Shown: one piece after another, positions 11,101 through 21,309 of the stretch
Layout: each line of letters starts with the position of its first letter
Position numbering within the stretch: position 1 is the first letter of the stretch
DNA from: Pseudomonas psychrophila HA-4
GTDB taxonomy: Bacteria > Pseudomonadota > Gammaproteobacteria > Pseudomonadales > Pseudomonadaceae
Length of the DNA: 64,000 nt
Assembly (NCBI RefSeq): GCF_000282975.1
Contig: NZ_ALJC01000051.1
Location: 1 to 64,000, forward strand
Reading direction: 5' to 3'
Notes under the pieces: generated by a model
What the model saw: the letters and a program-made list of their open reading frames with translations, nothing else
The model's database searches: none
Told to the model about the DNA's origin: nothing
Position numbers and translations under genes: made by a program

Positions 11101-11756
11101 TGCTCAGCGGCCTTAGGAGCAGCTTTGTCGGTTGTTTCTTTGGCCTTGGCGACTTCGCCAGCCCAACCGTCAATGGTTTTATCCAGGTTGTTGCCATTGC
11201 GCTGCATGGCATCGGCGAATTGATCACGGAAAAGCTTGCCAATATTAATGCCATTGAGAATCACGTTACGGACTTTCCACTCACCATTAATCTTCACTAA
11301 GGTGTAGGAGATAGGGTAAATGGCGCCATTTTCACCCGTCACGGTCATATCGACACTCGTGCGCTCACCACTTTCATCCTTGGCAGGCTTCACTACGATG
11401 CCTTTGTTCTTGTACTCAAGTAAGGCATTGCCATAGAACTGAATTAGGCTGCGCTTGAAGTTTTCCTCGAATCGCGCCATCTGCGCAGGCGAGGCGTTGC
11501 GCGAGTACTTGACGGTCATGATGCTTTTGGAAATACCGTCAGCATCCACCACAGGCCCAACAATGTCGTTCAGGGCATCGTAGAACTTGGTTGGGTCTGT
11601 CTTGTACTGCTCTTTGTTAGCAGCCAGATCAGCCAGCAGTCGAGTCGTGGTATCGGAAACGATGTCATGGGCAGACTGCCCCGGTGCAGCGCTTGCCATC
11701 AGGGGCATCGCTGCCGCCAACATGATCAGCAGGCCACGGCGCAAGAGAGAAATCAT
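11097..11756 (-). CDS. mlaC: Phospholipid-binding periplasmic protein MlaC
   Basis: MlaC ferries phospholipid across the periplasm between the outer-membrane MlaA complex and inner-membrane MlaFEDB. The 219-residue product has a signal peptide (about residues 1-23, ending MASA) and then an MlaC/Ttg2D fold, including the conserved VDMTVTGENG and WKVRNVILNGINIG segments. It lies between mlaD and mlaB. The basic Lys-rich C-terminal tail (KAKETTDKAAPKAAEQ) is a variable extension. Confidence 0.93.
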   Translation of the reverse strand: MISLLRRGLLIMLAAAMPLMASAAPGQSAHDIVSDTTTRLLADLAANKEQYKTDPTKFYDALNDIVGPVVDADGISKSIMTVKYSRNASPAQMARFEENFKRSLIQFYGNALLEYKNKGIVVKPAKDESGERTSVDMTVTGENGAIYPISYTLVKINGEWKVRNVILNGINIGKLFRDQFADAMQRNGNNLDKTIDGWAGEVAKAKETTDKAAPKAAEQ

Positions 11757-11767
11757 CTAAAAGCTCC

Positions 11768-12235
11768 TTATTTGGCTTCTTTGCTAACGGTATTCATCAG
11801 GAACTTGCCGATCAGGTCTTCGAGGACCAGCGACGACTGAGTGTCGTGAATGGTGCCACCATCCTTGAGCACAGCGTCTTCACCGCCCACGCTAATTCCG
11901 ATGTACTTCTCGCCCAACAGGCCAGCTGTGAGAATAGACGCTGTCGAATCGGTCGGCAGGTTATCCACTTTCTTTTCCAGTTGCAGGGTGACACGGGCCG
12001 TGAAGTTGTCACGGTCCAGATCAATCGCAGTGACCTTGCCTATGGTTACGCCCGCCATTGTGACTTTGGCACGCACCGTCAGACCGGCAATGTTGTCAAA
12101 GTAGGCATATAGCTTGTAGGTGTCTGTACTGGCCGTCGGCGACAGCCCACTGACTCGCAGGGCAAGTAACAGTAAAGCCAGGATGCCAGCCAGCAGGAAC
12201 AGGCCGACACCGATTTCCATGGTGCGGTTTTGCAT
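11768..12235 (-). CDS. mlaD: MCE-domain substrate-binding protein MlaD
   Basis: The 155-residue protein has an N-terminal transmembrane helix (about 7-27) and one MCE domain, which forms a hexameric ring on the periplasmic face of MlaFEDB. The conserved VTMAGVTIGKVTAIDLD motif and the GLLGEKYIGI segment are clear. Its start abuts the mlaE stop. It is an essential component for holding the lipid during transfer to or from MlaC. Confidence 0.95.
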   Translation of the reverse strand: MQNRTMEIGVGLFLLAGILALLLLALRVSGLSPTASTDTYKLYAYFDNIAGLTVRAKVTMAGVTIGKVTAIDLDRDNFTARVTLQLEKKVDNLPTDSTASILTAGLLGEKYIGISVGGEDAVLKDGGTIHDTQSSLVLEDLIGKFLMNTVSKEAK

Positions 12236-13032
12236 CAGAAATCTCCAAACATCAAGGCGGTCAAAATAAAGTCCAGCCCGAGGACTGCCAGGGAGGCATA
12301 CACCACGGTCTTGGTAGTGGCACGGCTGATCCCCTCTGATGTGGGCTCACAGTCATAACCTTGAAACACAGCAATCCAGGTCACCACAAAAGCGAAGACG
12401 ATGCTTTTGATGATCCCGTTAATGACGTCACCACTGAAGGTCACGCTGTTTTGCATATTGGCCCAGTAAGAACCGTCGTAGACGCCTAGCCAATCTACCG
12501 CGACCCACGAACCGCCCCAGATCCCGACCACACTGAAAATCATCGCCAGCAGCGGCAGGGAAATGAATCCGGCCCACAAGCGCGGCGCAATGATGTACTT
12601 GAGCGGGTCGACGCCGATCATTTCTAGGCTAGACAATTGCTCGGTCGATTTCATGTTGCCGATTTCAGCGGTCAATGCAGACCCGGCGCGACCAGCAAAC
12701 AATAGAGCCGTCACAACTGGCCCTAGTTCCCGCAGCAGAGTCAGGGCGACCATTTGTCCAACGGCCTGTTCAGAGCCATAGCTGGACAAAATACTGAAGC
12801 CTTGCAGCGCCAGCACCATGCCGATGAACACCCCGGACACCACAATGATCACCAGCGACATGACACCGACAGAGTGCAGTTGCTTGAGCAGCAGACCAAA
12901 TCCACCGCCAATGCCGCCACGCCCCAGCAATGCGTGAAACAGGAAGATCGTCGAACGCCCCAGCACCGAGACCATGTCGATCCCGGCTCGGCCGAACAAT
13001 CCGACACGATCAATAATTGATTTTTTGGGCAT
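12235..13032 (-). CDS. mlaE: Mla ABC transporter permease MlaE
   Basis: This integral inner-membrane permease of the phospholipid transporter has the family features [24 protein letters not shown] as the coupling region and several hydrophobic helices. I start at the ATG in TGATG, which overlaps the mlaF stop by one base. The in-frame TTG one codon earlier is less likely. Product length is 265 aa, normal for MlaE. Confidence 0.95.
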   Translation of the reverse strand: MPKKSIIDRVGLFGRAGIDMVSVLGRSTIFLFHALLGRGGIGGGFGLLLKQLHSVGVMSLVIIVVSGVFIGMVLALQGFSILSSYGSEQAVGQMVALTLLRELGPVVTALLFAGRAGSALTAEIGNMKSTEQLSSLEMIGVDPLKYIIAPRLWAGFISLPLLAMIFSVVGIWGGSWVAVDWLGVYDGSYWANMQNSVTFSGDVINGIIKSIVFAFVVTWIAVFQGYDCEPTSEGISRATTKTVVYASLAVLGLDFILTALMFGDF

Positions 13033-13841
13033 CAACGCTTCCCCAACAGATCGGTTCGGTAGTCTGACGCCGGAAAATGGAACGGAACCGGGCCATCCGG
13101 ATCGCCGTTCATGAACTGGCGTATGCGCGGATTATCGGCATTCATCAGTTCTTCTGGCGTGCCCTGCCCCAACACCTGACCATCACCGACGACGTATAAA
13201 TAGTCGGAAATACTCGCTGTTTCAGCCAAGTCGTGGGAAACCACGATGCTGGTGATGCCCAACGCGTCGTTGAGCAGGCGGATCAGCCGCACCAGCACCC
13301 CCATGGCAATGGGGTCTTGCCCCACAAAAGGCTCGTCATACATCAGGATTTGCGGGTCCATAGCAATCGCCCGGGCCAACGCCACACGACGCTTCATGCC
13401 CCCCGACAGCTCGTCGGGCATCAGGTTGATTGCCCCACGCAACCCCACCGCCTGCAATTTAAGCAGAACGATGTCACGAATCATCTCTTCGGGCAGTTGA
13501 GTGTGGACGCGCAGCGGGAACGCTACGTTTTCGAACACGTCCAGGTCGGTGAACAACGCTCCGCTCTGAAACAACACACCCATGTGCTTGCGAGCATCGA
13601 ACAGATCACTGCGCGACAAGGTCGGCAGATTCTGGCCGTTGACCCACACTTCGCCGTTGCTGGGACGCAGTTGCATTCCCATCAAGCGCAGAAGGGTAGT
13701 CTTGCCGCAGCCGGACGGACCCATGATCCCCGTGACTTTGCCACGCGGAATTCGAATATCGACATTATTGAAGATGCTGCGCGTACCGCGCTTGAAGGAA
13801 ACCCCCTTCAGCTCGACCGCGTAGGCGTTATCGGCGCTCAT
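13032..13841 (-). CDS. mlaF: Mla ABC transporter ATP-binding protein MlaF
   Basis: The 269-residue ATPase powers MlaFEDB phospholipid transport. Walker A is GPSGCGKTT (residues 41-49), the ABC signature is LSGGMKRR, and Walker B is [13 protein letters not shown]. It is the first gene of mlaFEDCB and is divergent from kdsD. In the older Pseudomonas literature this locus is also known as ttg2, from solvent-tolerance work. Confidence 0.96.
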   Translation of the reverse strand: MSADNAYAVELKGVSFKRGTRSIFNNVDIRIPRGKVTGIMGPSGCGKTTLLRLMGMQLRPSNGEVWVNGQNLPTLSRSDLFDARKHMGVLFQSGALFTDLDVFENVAFPLRVHTQLPEEMIRDIVLLKLQAVGLRGAINLMPDELSGGMKRRVALARAIAMDPQILMYDEPFVGQDPIAMGVLVRLIRLLNDALGITSIVVSHDLAETASISDYLYVVGDGQVLGQGTPEELMNADNPRIRQFMNGDPDGPVPFHFPASDYRTDLLGKR

Positions 13842-14134
13842 CTAAACTCCTTGCGATGCAGCTTCTGCCTCTCACCCGGACACCAAGCTTCTGGTTAGGA
13901 AGCACGCGTTCCCTGAGCGGGCCGAACTGGCGGCGAACTATACCACTGCTGATACGGACCGCCCAAGGCCGATGGAGTGCCCTCTAAGGCTACTGACAGT
14001 TAAATAAATTCGATTTATCCATAAGTCCAACAGTACCTTGTTACCTGAAGCAACAAAGCACGACGATCAAGCGTGAGGGAATTGTGCATAACCGCTATAA
14101 TCGCTGCCTTTTCTCAGGCTACCCGACCTTAAAC
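13842..14134. promoter_or_regulatory. Divergent mlaF-kdsD promoter region
   Basis: This 293-base spacer holds no supported ORF. A perfect TATAAT at 14096-14101 lies 34 bases before kdsD. A minus-strand TATAGT (complement of 13937-13942) faces mlaF. Neither has a convincing -35 box, so the assignments rest on -10 motifs and on the divergent gene arrangement. Confidence 0.45.
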
Positions 14135-15109
14135 ATGAGCCAATCCAGCGACTTGATTCAATCTGCCCAACGCACCATCCGCCTCGAACTGGAAGCCGTA
14201 GAAGGTTTGCTGACCCATATCGACGCTGATTTTGTACGCGCTTGCGAGATGATTCTGGCAAGCAAGGGCCGAGTAGTCGTGGTCGGCATGGGCAAATCGG
14301 GGCATGTAGGCAGCAAGATTGCCGCCACCCTGGCCAGCACCGGCACCACGGCCTTTTTTGTTCATCCCGCTGAAGCCAGCCATGGCGACATGGGCATGAT
14401 TACTCGCGAGGACATCATCCTCGCCCTGTCCAACTCCGGGACAACAGCTGAAATCGTAACCCTGCTGCCATTGATCAAGCGCCTGGGTATTAAACTGATC
14501 AGCGTGACCGGCAACCCGAACTCGACGCTGGCAAAGGCTGCCGAAGTGAACCTCAATGTTCATGTCGACCACGAGGCCTGCCCGCTGAACCTTGCACCGA
14601 CATCCTCCACCACGGCTGCTCTGGTCATGGGCGATGCCCTGGCCGTGGCGCTGCTGGACGCTCGCGGCTTTACTGCTGAAGACTTTGCCTTCTCGCACCC
14701 TGGCGGCGCCTTGGGCCGCCGCTTGCTGCTGAAGGTCGAGAACGTCATGCATTCGGGCGATGAATTGCCGAAAGTAGTCCGCGGCACTTCGCTTAAAGAA
14801 GCCTTGATGGAAATGACCCACAAAAGCTTGGGCATGACGGTCATCGTAGAAGAAGACGGTCAACTCGCCGGGATTTTTACCGACGGAGACCTGCGTCGCA
14901 CCTTGGACCGTGAAATTGACATCCGCAATGCAACCATTGATTCAGTCATGACACCGCATGGCAAAACGGCCCGGGCCGAGATGCTCGCGGCTGAAGCCTT
15001 GAAAATCATGGAGGACCACAAAATCAGTGCGCTGGTGGTTGTCGACAAAGAAAACCGCCCAGTTGGCGCCTTGAACATGCACGACTTGTTGCGCGCAGGA
15101 GTAATGTAA
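14135..15109 (+). CDS. kdsD: Arabinose-5-phosphate isomerase
   Basis: The enzyme interconverts ribulose-5-phosphate and arabinose-5-phosphate, the first step of Kdo synthesis for LPS. It has 324 aa from MSQSSDLIQ. An SIS sugar-isomerase domain (about residues 38-170, with VVVGMGKSGHVGSKIA) is followed by two CBS domains (about 205-320). I reject the longer in-frame start because it overlaps the -10 element. It overlaps kdsC by one base (TAATG). Confidence 0.95.
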   Translation: MSQSSDLIQSAQRTIRLELEAVEGLLTHIDADFVRACEMILASKGRVVVVGMGKSGHVGSKIAATLASTGTTAFFVHPAEASHGDMGMITREDIILALSNSGTTAEIVTLLPLIKRLGIKLISVTGNPNSTLAKAAEVNLNVHVDHEACPLNLAPTSSTTAALVMGDALAVALLDARGFTAEDFAFSHPGGALGRRLLLKVENVMHSGDELPKVVRGTSLKEALMEMTHKSLGMTVIVEEDGQLAGIFTDGDLRRTLDREIDIRNATIDSVMTPHGKTARAEMLAAEALKIMEDHKISALVVVDKENRPVGALNMHDLLRAGVM

Positions 15110-15633
15110 TGACCAGCGAACTGCTTAAACGCGGCAAAGACATCAAACTCGCGATTTTCGACGTCGATGGCGTTCTAACCGACGGCCGTCTGTATTTTCT
15201 CGAAGACGGCAGCGAATTTAAGACGTTTAACACCCTCGACGGCCAAGGCATCAAGATGCTCATGGCCGCGGGCGTGCAAACAGCAATCATCAGTGGTCGC
15301 AAGACGCCTGTGGTCGAACGCCGCGCACAAAACCTAGGCATCCCGCATCTTTATCAGGGCCGCGAAGATAAATTGGTGGTATTGGACGAACTTCTCGGCC
15401 AACTCGGCCTAAGCTATGAGCAGGTGGCCTATTTGGGCGATGACCTGCCCGACTTGCCGGTTATTCGCCGGGTCGGCTTGGGCATGGCGGTTGCCAATGC
15501 TGCCAGTTTTGTTCGCGAGCACGCCCACGGTGTCACCCAAGCACGCGGCGGAGAAGGTGCTGCCCGCGAGTTTTGCGAGCTCATCCTGCGCGCCCAAGGC
15601 CGCCTGGATGCAGCACACGCCGCCTACTTATAG
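15109..15633 (+). CDS. kdsC: 3-deoxy-D-manno-octulosonate 8-phosphate phosphatase
   Basis: This 174-residue HAD-superfamily C0 phosphatase hydrolyses Kdo-8-phosphate to Kdo. The nucleophile motif is FDVDGVLTDG with Asp18 and Asp20, and the metal-binding YLGDDLPDLPV lies toward the C-terminus. There is no cap domain, as usual for tetrameric KdsC. It sits between kdsD and lptC, coupling Kdo synthesis to LPS export. Confidence 0.96.
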   Translation: MTSELLKRGKDIKLAIFDVDGVLTDGRLYFLEDGSEFKTFNTLDGQGIKMLMAAGVQTAIISGRKTPVVERRAQNLGIPHLYQGREDKLVVLDELLGQLGLSYEQVAYLGDDLPDLPVIRRVGLGMAVANAASFVREHAHGVTQARGGEGAAREFCELILRAQGRLDAAHAAYL

Positions 15634-15641
15634 AGCTTTCC

Positions 15642-16214
15642 ATGCTTAGTAAAAAAATTCGTAACACGCTGCTATTCACTGTCATTGCCGCGATTTTCGC
15701 GGCAGTGGGCTACTGGAATATTAGCCCGGAGCGTTTTCTCGACCAGCCGGCAGCGGCCGTCGACGAAACCGCTATCGACTATTACGCAACCAATGCGCAT
15801 AGCCTGCAGTACCTGCCGGACGGCAAGCTGCAATACGAAATGACATCAGACAAGGTCGAACATTTGAAGGCTTCTGAAGTCACATTACTGACCAAGCCAG
15901 ACCTGCAAATGTATCGCGGCACACCCTACCCTTGGCACGTGCAAAGCGAGCGCGGCGAAGTCAATCCGGACGGCAGCCAGGTCGAACTAATCGATTCCGT
16001 GCGCGTTGCCCGCACGGACGAAAAAAACCGCACTACGATTATTACCAGTACCCGCATGACTGTATTCCCGCAGAAGCAATATGCGCAGACTGATCGAGAC
16101 GTTAGAATCGACGGCGCTGGTGGTGTGACGACTGGCAAGGGCATGAAAGCATATTTGAAAGACGGCAGGATGGACCTGCTGTCCAACGTAAGAGGACAGT
16201 ATGAGTCTCGTTAA
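15642..16214 (+). CDS. lptC: LPS export system protein LptC
   Basis: This bitopic inner-membrane protein receives LPS from LptB2FG and passes it to LptA. The 190-residue product has an N-terminal transmembrane helix (about 8-25) and then a periplasmic beta-jellyroll. I start at MLSKKIRNTLLF, eight bases after the kdsC stop; the longer reading frame upstream overlaps kdsC and lacks family similarity. Its end overlaps lptA by 14 bases. Confidence 0.94.
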   Translation: MLSKKIRNTLLFTVIAAIFAAVGYWNISPERFLDQPAAAVDETAIDYYATNAHSLQYLPDGKLQYEMTSDKVEHLKASEVTLLTKPDLQMYRGTPYPWHVQSERGEVNPDGSQVELIDSVRVARTDEKNRTTIITSTRMTVFPQKQYAQTDRDVRIDGAGGVTTGKGMKAYLKDGRMDLLSNVRGQYESR

Positions 16215-16746
16215 AACCCTCCCTTTATTGCTCAGCTTGAGCGCAGCACTGGGAAGCGTGAGCGCCTGGGCTCTGCCGAATGATAATGAACAGCCTATCC
16301 GTATTCAGGCCAACGAAGCCCAGCTTGATGACAAGCAAGGCGTCGCGACCTACAAGGGCGATGTCATCATCACCCAGGGCTCAATGAAAATTACCGGCAA
16401 CACCGTCACCATTACCCGCGATGCAGCGGGCGAAATTGACGTGGTGACATCGGTAGGCAACCTGGCTTACTTCGAGCAACTGCAAAAAGCCACTGACCCT
16501 AAACCGGTTCAAGCGTATGCCGTGACAATTCAATACCATGCGCCGCAAAACCGCATCGTGCTGATCGACAAGGCCAAAGTCATCAATGACGGCAACACAA
16601 CCGAAGGCGAGAAGATCGTCTACGACACCGTGAAACAAGTTGCCAATGCTGGTCGTGCCAATGGCACCAATGTCACCACGCCTCGCCCACGCATTGATAT
16701 GGTGATTCAGCCGAAGAAGAAAACCGACCAGCAGAAGGCCCAGTAA
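16201..16746 (+). CDS. lptA: LPS transport periplasmic protein LptA (LptH)
   Basis: LptA forms the periplasmic beta-jellyroll bridge that carries LPS from LptC to LptD. The 181-residue precursor has a signal peptide ending near ALGSVSAWA (about residue 24) followed by the OstA-like domain with [15 protein letters not shown] and [16 protein letters not shown]. In P. aeruginosa the orthologue is called LptH. It overlaps lptC at the start and lptB at the stop (TAATG). Confidence 0.95.
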   Translation: MSLVKTLPLLLSLSAALGSVSAWALPNDNEQPIRIQANEAQLDDKQGVATYKGDVIITQGSMKITGNTVTITRDAAGEIDVVTSVGNLAYFEQLQKATDPKPVQAYAVTIQYHAPQNRIVLIDKAKVINDGNTTEGEKIVYDTVKQVANAGRANGTNVTTPRPRIDMVIQPKKKTDQQKAQ

Positions 16747-17471
16747 TGGCAACTCTGAAAGCCCAGCACTTGGCTAAAAGCTACAAGAGCCGCCAAGTGG
16801 TACGTGACGTGAGCCTGTCAATCGATAGCGGACAAATCGTTGGCTTGCTCGGCCCAAACGGCGCGGGTAAAACGACCTGTTTCTACATGATCGTTGGCCT
16901 GGTTCAGGCCGACCAGGGGCGCGTTCTGATCGACGACTTGGACGTCAGCCACCAGCCTATGCACGGCCGCGCACGGGCCGGTATCGGCTATCTACCACAA
17001 GAAGCCTCGATTTTTCGCAAACTGTCGGTCGCCGATAACATCATGGCGATTCTCGAAACGCGCCAAGAGCTCGACAAGGCCGGTCGTCGCAAAGAACTGG
17101 AAAGCCTGCTCCAGGAATTCCATATCAACCACATTCGCGACAGCCTCGGCATGAGCTTGTCCGGTGGTGAGCGTCGTCGGGTTGAGATTGCCCGCGCACT
17201 GGCGACCAACCCTAAGTTCATTCTGCTCGATGAACCATTTGCAGGCGTAGACCCCATCTCCGTGGGTGACATCAAGCAAATCATTCACCACCTCAAAGCC
17301 AAGGGCATTGGCGTGCTGATCACCGATCACAATGTCCGTGAAACCCTCGATATCTGCGAAACGGCTTATATCGTCAACGACGGCCAACTGATCGCTGAAG
17401 GCGATGCTGAAACGATTCTTGCCAACGAGTTGGTGCGAGAAGTGTACTTGGGTCACGAGTTCCGCCTCTAA
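16746..17471 (+). CDS. lptB: LPS export ATP-binding protein LptB
   Basis: LptB is the cytosolic ATPase driving LPS extraction by LptB2FGC. In the 241-residue product, Walker A is GPNGAGKTT (36-44), the Q-loop is YLPQEASIF, the signature is LSGGERRR, Walker B is [12 protein letters not shown], and the H-loop is ITDHNVRET. It is the last gene of the kdsD-kdsC-lptCAB run and is followed by a hairpin at 17500-17522 before the rpoN leader. Confidence 0.97.
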   Translation: MATLKAQHLAKSYKSRQVVRDVSLSIDSGQIVGLLGPNGAGKTTCFYMIVGLVQADQGRVLIDDLDVSHQPMHGRARAGIGYLPQEASIFRKLSVADNIMAILETRQELDKAGRRKELESLLQEFHINHIRDSLGMSLSGGERRRVEIARALATNPKFILLDEPFAGVDPISVGDIKQIIHHLKAKGIGVLITDHNVRETLDICETAYIVNDGQLIAEGDAETILANELVREVYLGHEFRL

Positions 17472-17499
17472 ACCCACAGGGGAGCGGGTCCTAGAGTAT

Positions 17500-17522
17500 T
17501 GAGCAATCGTACGCATTGCTCA
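17500..17522 (+). terminator. Hairpin after lptB
   Basis: TGAGCAAT pairs exactly with ATTGCTCA across a 7-base loop, 28 bases past the lptB stop. Only a short T-rich tail follows, so termination would be weak or partial, with read-through into rpoN possible. Confidence 0.4.
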
Positions 17523-17610
17523 GTCTTTCAGGGACCGCACTCACGCCGTTATCGGCTATAGCACAAACTTATTAAAAATGCCCCCTAGGCAAACGCACCG
17601 GTTACAGGCA

Positions 17611-17616
17611 TATAAT
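17611..17616 (+). promoter_or_regulatory. Possible -10 element for rpoN
   Basis: A perfect TATAAT lies 79 bases before the rpoN start codon in the 224-base lptB-rpoN spacer. No good -35 box is visible at the right distance. Called from motif and position only. Confidence 0.35.
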
Positions 17617-17695
17617 TTGCTTATGTTTGGCGCTCACGCGCCCTTGTAGTGGATGGCGCCATGTGCGCCGGCGAATAAGGTGTTAAGCCCCTGCC

Positions 17696-19189
17696 ATGAA
17701 ACCATCGCTAGTCCTGAGAATGGGCCAGCAGCTGACAATGACACCTCAGCTGCAACAAGCCATCCGTCTGCTCCAATTGTCGACCCTGGACCTGCAACAG
17801 GAAATCCAGGAGGCCCTGGAATCCAATCCGATGCTCGAACGCCAGGAAGATGGCGACGACTTCGATAATGCTGATCCCATGGCCGACAACATTGAGCAAA
17901 AACCCAGCAACGACATTCCGGAACCCTCTTACCAAGAATCCGCGCCGACCGTGGATAACCTAGAAGAAGGCGAATGGAACGAGCGCATCCCTAACGAGCT
18001 ACCTGTCGACACAGCCTGGGAAGACATCTACCAGACCAGCGCCAGCAGCCTGCCAAGCAACGATGATGACGAGTGGGACTTCACTACACGCACCTCTGCC
18101 GGTGAAAGCCTGCAAAGCCATCTGCTGTGGCAATTAAACCTCGCGCCAATGTCTGACACCGATCGACTGATTGGCGTAACACTCATCGACTGCATCAACA
18201 ATCAGGGCTACCTCGACGAAACGCTCGAAGAGATCCTAGAAGCCTTTGATCCAGAACTGGACATCGAACTCGACGAGATCGAAGCCGTTCTACACCGCAT
18301 TCAGCAATTCGAACCGGCCGGTATTGGTGCACGCAATCTGGGCGAGTGCCTACTGCTGCAATTGCGCCAACTGCCCGCTAAAACGCCTTGGCTGAACGAA
18401 GCCAAACGCTTGGTGACCGATTACATCGACCTACTGGGCGCCCGCGACTACAGCCAGTTGATGCGCCGTATGAAGCTCAAAGAAGACGAGCTGCGCCAGG
18501 TCATCGAGCTGGTACAAAGCCTGAACCCTCGCCCTGGCTCACAAATCGAGTCTAGCGAAGCCGAGTACGTGGTGCCTGACGTCATCGTGCGCAAGGACAA
18601 CGAGCGCTGGCTGGTGGAGTTGAACCAGGAATCGGTGCCGCGCCTGCGGGTCAACCCGCAATACGCAGGTTTCGTGCGCCGCGCTGACACCAGCGCCGAC
18701 AACACCTTCATGCGCAACCAGTTGCAAGAAGCCCGCTGGTTCATCAAAAGCCTGCAAAGCCGCAATGAAACACTGATGAAAGTGGCGACCCAAATCGTCG
18801 AGCACCAGCGTGGCTTTCTAGAATATGGTGACGAGGCCATGAAACCGCTGGTTCTGCATGACATCGCAGAAGCAGTCGGCATGCACGAATCGACCATTTC
18901 ACGGGTGACTACCCAGAAATTCATGCATACCCCGCGCGGTATTTATGAATTGAAGTACTTTTTCTCGAGCCACGTCAGCACCTCTGAAGGCGGTGAATGC
19001 TCGTCTACAGCGATCCGCGCCATCATCAAAAAACTGGTCGCTGCTGAAAATCAGAAAAAGCCGTTGAGTGACAGCAAGATCGCTGGTTTACTGGAGGCAC
19101 AAGGTATTCAGGTGGCCCGTCGCACCGTCGCCAAGTACCGCGAATCCCTCGGGATCGCGCCTTCAAGCGAACGTAAGCGTTTAATGTAA
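17696..19189 (+). CDS. rpoN: RNA polymerase sigma-54 factor
   Basis: Sigma-54 directs transcription from -24/-12 promoters together with AAA+ activators, controlling nitrogen use, motility and other functions. At 497 aa it is full length. The Gln/Leu-rich region I ([20 protein letters not shown]) is at the N-terminus, an acidic region II follows (about 50-110), and the diagnostic RpoN box [10 protein letters not shown] is at 473-482. It heads the rpoN-hpf-ptsN-rapZ-ptsO cluster. Confidence 0.98.
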   Translation: MKPSLVLRMGQQLTMTPQLQQAIRLLQLSTLDLQQEIQEALESNPMLERQEDGDDFDNADPMADNIEQKPSNDIPEPSYQESAPTVDNLEEGEWNERIPNELPVDTAWEDIYQTSASSLPSNDDDEWDFTTRTSAGESLQSHLLWQLNLAPMSDTDRLIGVTLIDCINNQGYLDETLEEILEAFDPELDIELDEIEAVLHRIQQFEPAGIGARNLGECLLLQLRQLPAKTPWLNEAKRLVTDYIDLLGARDYSQLMRRMKLKEDELRQVIELVQSLNPRPGSQIESSEAEYVVPDVIVRKDNERWLVELNQESVPRLRVNPQYAGFVRRADTSADNTFMRNQLQEARWFIKSLQSRNETLMKVATQIVEHQRGFLEYGDEAMKPLVLHDIAEAVGMHESTISRVTTQKFMHTPRGIYELKYFFSSHVSTSEGGECSSTAIRAIIKKLVAAENQKKPLSDSKIAGLLEAQGIQVARRTVAKYRESLGIAPSSERKRLM

Positions 19190-19210
19190 GCCACGGGCCA
19201 CAGCGTTTCA

Positions 19211-19234
19211 GTGACAGGCTGCTCAGCCTGTCAC
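19211..19234 (+). terminator. Hairpin between rpoN and hpf
   Basis: A perfect 10-bp stem, GTGACAGGCT and AGCCTGTCAC, closes on the 4-base loop GCTC and is followed by TTTATG. It begins 22 bases after rpoN and ends 31 bases before hpf. It could be an attenuating terminator or an mRNA-stabilising structure giving different levels of RpoN and HPF. Confidence 0.55.
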
Positions 19235-19265
19235 TTTATGCAATGGCAACAGAAGGAGAAACTGT

Positions 19266-19574
19266 ATGCAAGTCAACATCAGTGGACAACATCTGGAAGT
19301 CACCCAAGCGCTGCGCGACTCGATCAATGAAAAATTCGCACGACTGGAACGCCACTTCGACAAAATCACCAACGTGCAGGTGATTCTTTCTGTTGAAAAA
19401 CTTCAACAGAAAATCGAGGCTACTCTCAATATTCACGGTGGAGAGGTTGTCGGTAATGCTGTTGATGAAAACATGTATACAGCCATCGATAACCTCTACG
19501 ACAAGCTTGATCGCCAACTGAAAAAGCATAAGGAAAAGACCCAAAGCCTGCTTCAGGGCGCAACGGGTCGTTAA
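19266..19574 (+). CDS. hpf: Ribosome hibernation promoting factor, short form
   Basis: The protein binds the 30S decoding region and helps dimerise or inactivate ribosomes when growth stops. The 102-residue product is the short HPF/YfiA type, with MQVNISGQHLEVTQAL at the start and a Lys-rich end. It lacks the C-terminal dimerisation domain of long HPF. A good AAGGAG ribosome-binding site lies before the ATG. It is encoded between rpoN and ptsN. Confidence 0.95.
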   Translation: MQVNISGQHLEVTQALRDSINEKFARLERHFDKITNVQVILSVEKLQQKIEATLNIHGGEVVGNAVDENMYTAIDNLYDKLDRQLKKHKEKTQSLLQGATGR

Positions 19575-19586
19575 TACTCCCTACCC

Positions 19587-20051
19587 ATGATTCAACTTGA
19601 AAATATCCTGACCCCCGGCCGTTCCTTAGTGAACGCGCCGGGCGGCAGTAAAAAGAAAGCGCTCGAGCAAATTGCCAACCTGATCAGCCGCGAAGTGCCT
19701 GATCTGGAACAGCAAGATGTTTTTGAAGCCTTGATTGCCCGTGAAAAACTGGGTTCCACCGGTTTTGGTAACGGCATCGCCATTCCCCATTGCCGCCTCA
19801 AGGGTTGCAAGTCGCCCGTTAGCGCCTTGCTGCACCTGGATGCTCCCATAGATTTCGACGCCATCGATGGCGCGCCGGTCGACCTGCTCTTCGTTTTGCT
19901 GGTGCCAGAAGCGGCAACCGACGCACACCTGGAACTGCTCCGGCAGATTGCCAGCATGCTCGATCGTAAAGACGTGCGCGAAAAACTGCGCGAAGCATCT
20001 AGCAACGAAGCGTTATATCAGGTTGTTCTGGACGTACAGAACGGTCATTAA
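19587..20051 (+). CDS. ptsN: PTS IIA-like nitrogen-regulatory protein PtsN
   Basis: This is EIIA-Ntr of the nitrogen phosphotransferase system, a phosphorylation-state regulator of carbon/nitrogen balance and potassium uptake rather than a sugar transporter. The 154-residue product has the phosphorylated histidine at His68 in [11 protein letters not shown]. It is 12 bases after hpf and 2 bases before rapZ; its phosphodonor, the Npr protein PtsO, is encoded at 20928. Confidence 0.96.
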   Translation: MIQLENILTPGRSLVNAPGGSKKKALEQIANLISREVPDLEQQDVFEALIAREKLGSTGFGNGIAIPHCRLKGCKSPVSALLHLDAPIDFDAIDGAPVDLLFVLLVPEAATDAHLELLRQIASMLDRKDVREKLREASSNEALYQVVLDVQNGH

Positions 20052-20053
20052 TC

Positions 20054-20911
20054 ATGCGCTTAGTCATTGTCAGCGGACGCTCCGGCTCCGGTAAAAGCAC
20101 CGCCCTAGCAGTCCTCGAAGACAACGGTTTTTACTGCATCGACAACCTGCCTGCCGGGTTGCTGCCTGAACTAGCAGAACGCGCGCTTATTCATACTGAA
20201 TTAGCGCAACCACTGGTTGCTGTCTCGATTGACGCGCGTAACCTACCTAGTCATTTGTCACGCTTTCCACAATTGCTTGAAGAGGTGCGAAATCGTCACG
20301 TCCAGTGCGATGTCCTGTACCTAGATGCCGACGAAGAAACCCTGCTCAAGCGCTTCTCGGAAACCCGTCGGCGTCACCCTTTGAGCAGTGCAAGTCGCTC
20401 GCTAGCCGAAGCGATACGCGACGAAACACAGTTGCTCGGGCCGATTGCCGACCTGGCCGACCTGACCATCAACACCACCAACCTGAACCTGTATCAGTTG
20501 CGCGATACCATTAAGTTGCGTCTGCTGAACAAGCCTGAACCTGGCACTGCCTTTCTGGTTGAGTCGTTTGGTTTTAAGCGCGGGATGCCGGTGGATGCCG
20601 ACCTCGTGTTTGATGTGCGCTGCCTGCCCAATCCGTATTGGAAGCCTGAGTTGCGCGAGCAATCCGGGCTGGATCAACCGGTCGCTGACTATCTGGCCGC
20701 ACAGCCGGATGTCGAAGAGATGTTCCAGGACATCTCCAGCTACCTGCTTAAATGGCTACCCCGCTTTGCTGCCAGCAACCGCGCGTACGTCACCATCGGC
20801 ATTGGCTGCACGGGTGGCCATCACCGCTCGGTGTACCTGACAGAACGCTTAGGCAAATGCCTGCAAGAAACTCTGAAGAACGTCCAGGTTCGCCACCGCG
20901 ACCTTACTTGA
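20054..20911 (+). CDS. rapZ: RNase adapter protein RapZ
   Basis: The 285-residue product has an N-terminal P-loop (GRSGSGKST, residues 8-16) and the C-terminal RapZ domain with [12 protein letters not shown]. In E. coli RapZ recruits RNase E to the GlmZ small RNA and senses glucosamine-6-phosphate; pseudomonads lack an obvious GlmZ system, so its target here is uncertain. It lies in the ntr cluster between ptsN and ptsO. Confidence 0.95.
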   Translation: MRLVIVSGRSGSGKSTALAVLEDNGFYCIDNLPAGLLPELAERALIHTELAQPLVAVSIDARNLPSHLSRFPQLLEEVRNRHVQCDVLYLDADEETLLKRFSETRRRHPLSSASRSLAEAIRDETQLLGPIADLADLTINTTNLNLYQLRDTIKLRLLNKPEPGTAFLVESFGFKRGMPVDADLVFDVRCLPNPYWKPELREQSGLDQPVADYLAAQPDVEEMFQDISSYLLKWLPRFAASNRAYVTIGIGCTGGHHRSVYLTERLGKCLQETLKNVQVRHRDLT

Positions 20912-20927
20912 AAGGATCAACCCCGCG

Positions 20928-21200
20928 ATGCCTGCTCTGGAAATCGAAATCATCAACAAACTGGGTTTGCACGCTCGGGCATCTGCAAAGTTCGTCGGTA
21001 TCGCAGGCCAATTCCCTTGTCAGATAAGGGCAGGTCGTACACCCGAGTCAATGGTCGACGGCAAGAGCATCATGGCGATGATGATGCTCGCCGCTGGCAA
21101 GGGCACTAAAATCCATTTGAAGACCGAAGGCGAGCAAGAACAGGAAGCACTGGATGCACTGGCCAAGCTCATCAACAACTACTTCGATGAGGGTGAGTGA
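20928..21200 (+). CDS. ptsO: Phosphocarrier protein NPr
   Basis: This HPr-like protein relays phosphate from EI-Ntr (PtsP) to PtsN. The 90-residue product has the active-site His15 in GLHARASAKF and the second conserved segment DGKSIMAMMMLAAGKG. It is the last gene of the rpoN cluster and is followed by a REP-type palindrome. Confidence 0.95.
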   Translation: MPALEIEIINKLGLHARASAKFVGIAGQFPCQIRAGRTPESMVDGKSIMAMMMLAAGKGTKIHLKTEGEQEQEALDALAKLINNYFDEGE

Positions 21201-21219
21201 AGAGCAGCCCGGCGTAACG

Positions 21220-21283
21220 GTAGGAGCGAGCTTGCCTCGCGATCTTTTAAGATCAAAAGATCGCGAGGCAAGCTCGCTCCTAC
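21220..21283. repeat. REP-type perfect palindrome, ptsO-ZIP gap
   Basis: Inverted 29-base arms (21220-21248 and 21255-21283) flank a 6-base loop. The arm begins GTAGGAGCGAGCTTGCC and ends GATCTTTT, so it shares its outer and inner ends with the arms at 5705 and 47660 but has a different middle. It lies between convergent genes. Confidence 0.85.
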
Positions 21284-21309
21284 GGATTTTTAGGGCATCA
21301 ATGCGGGCT

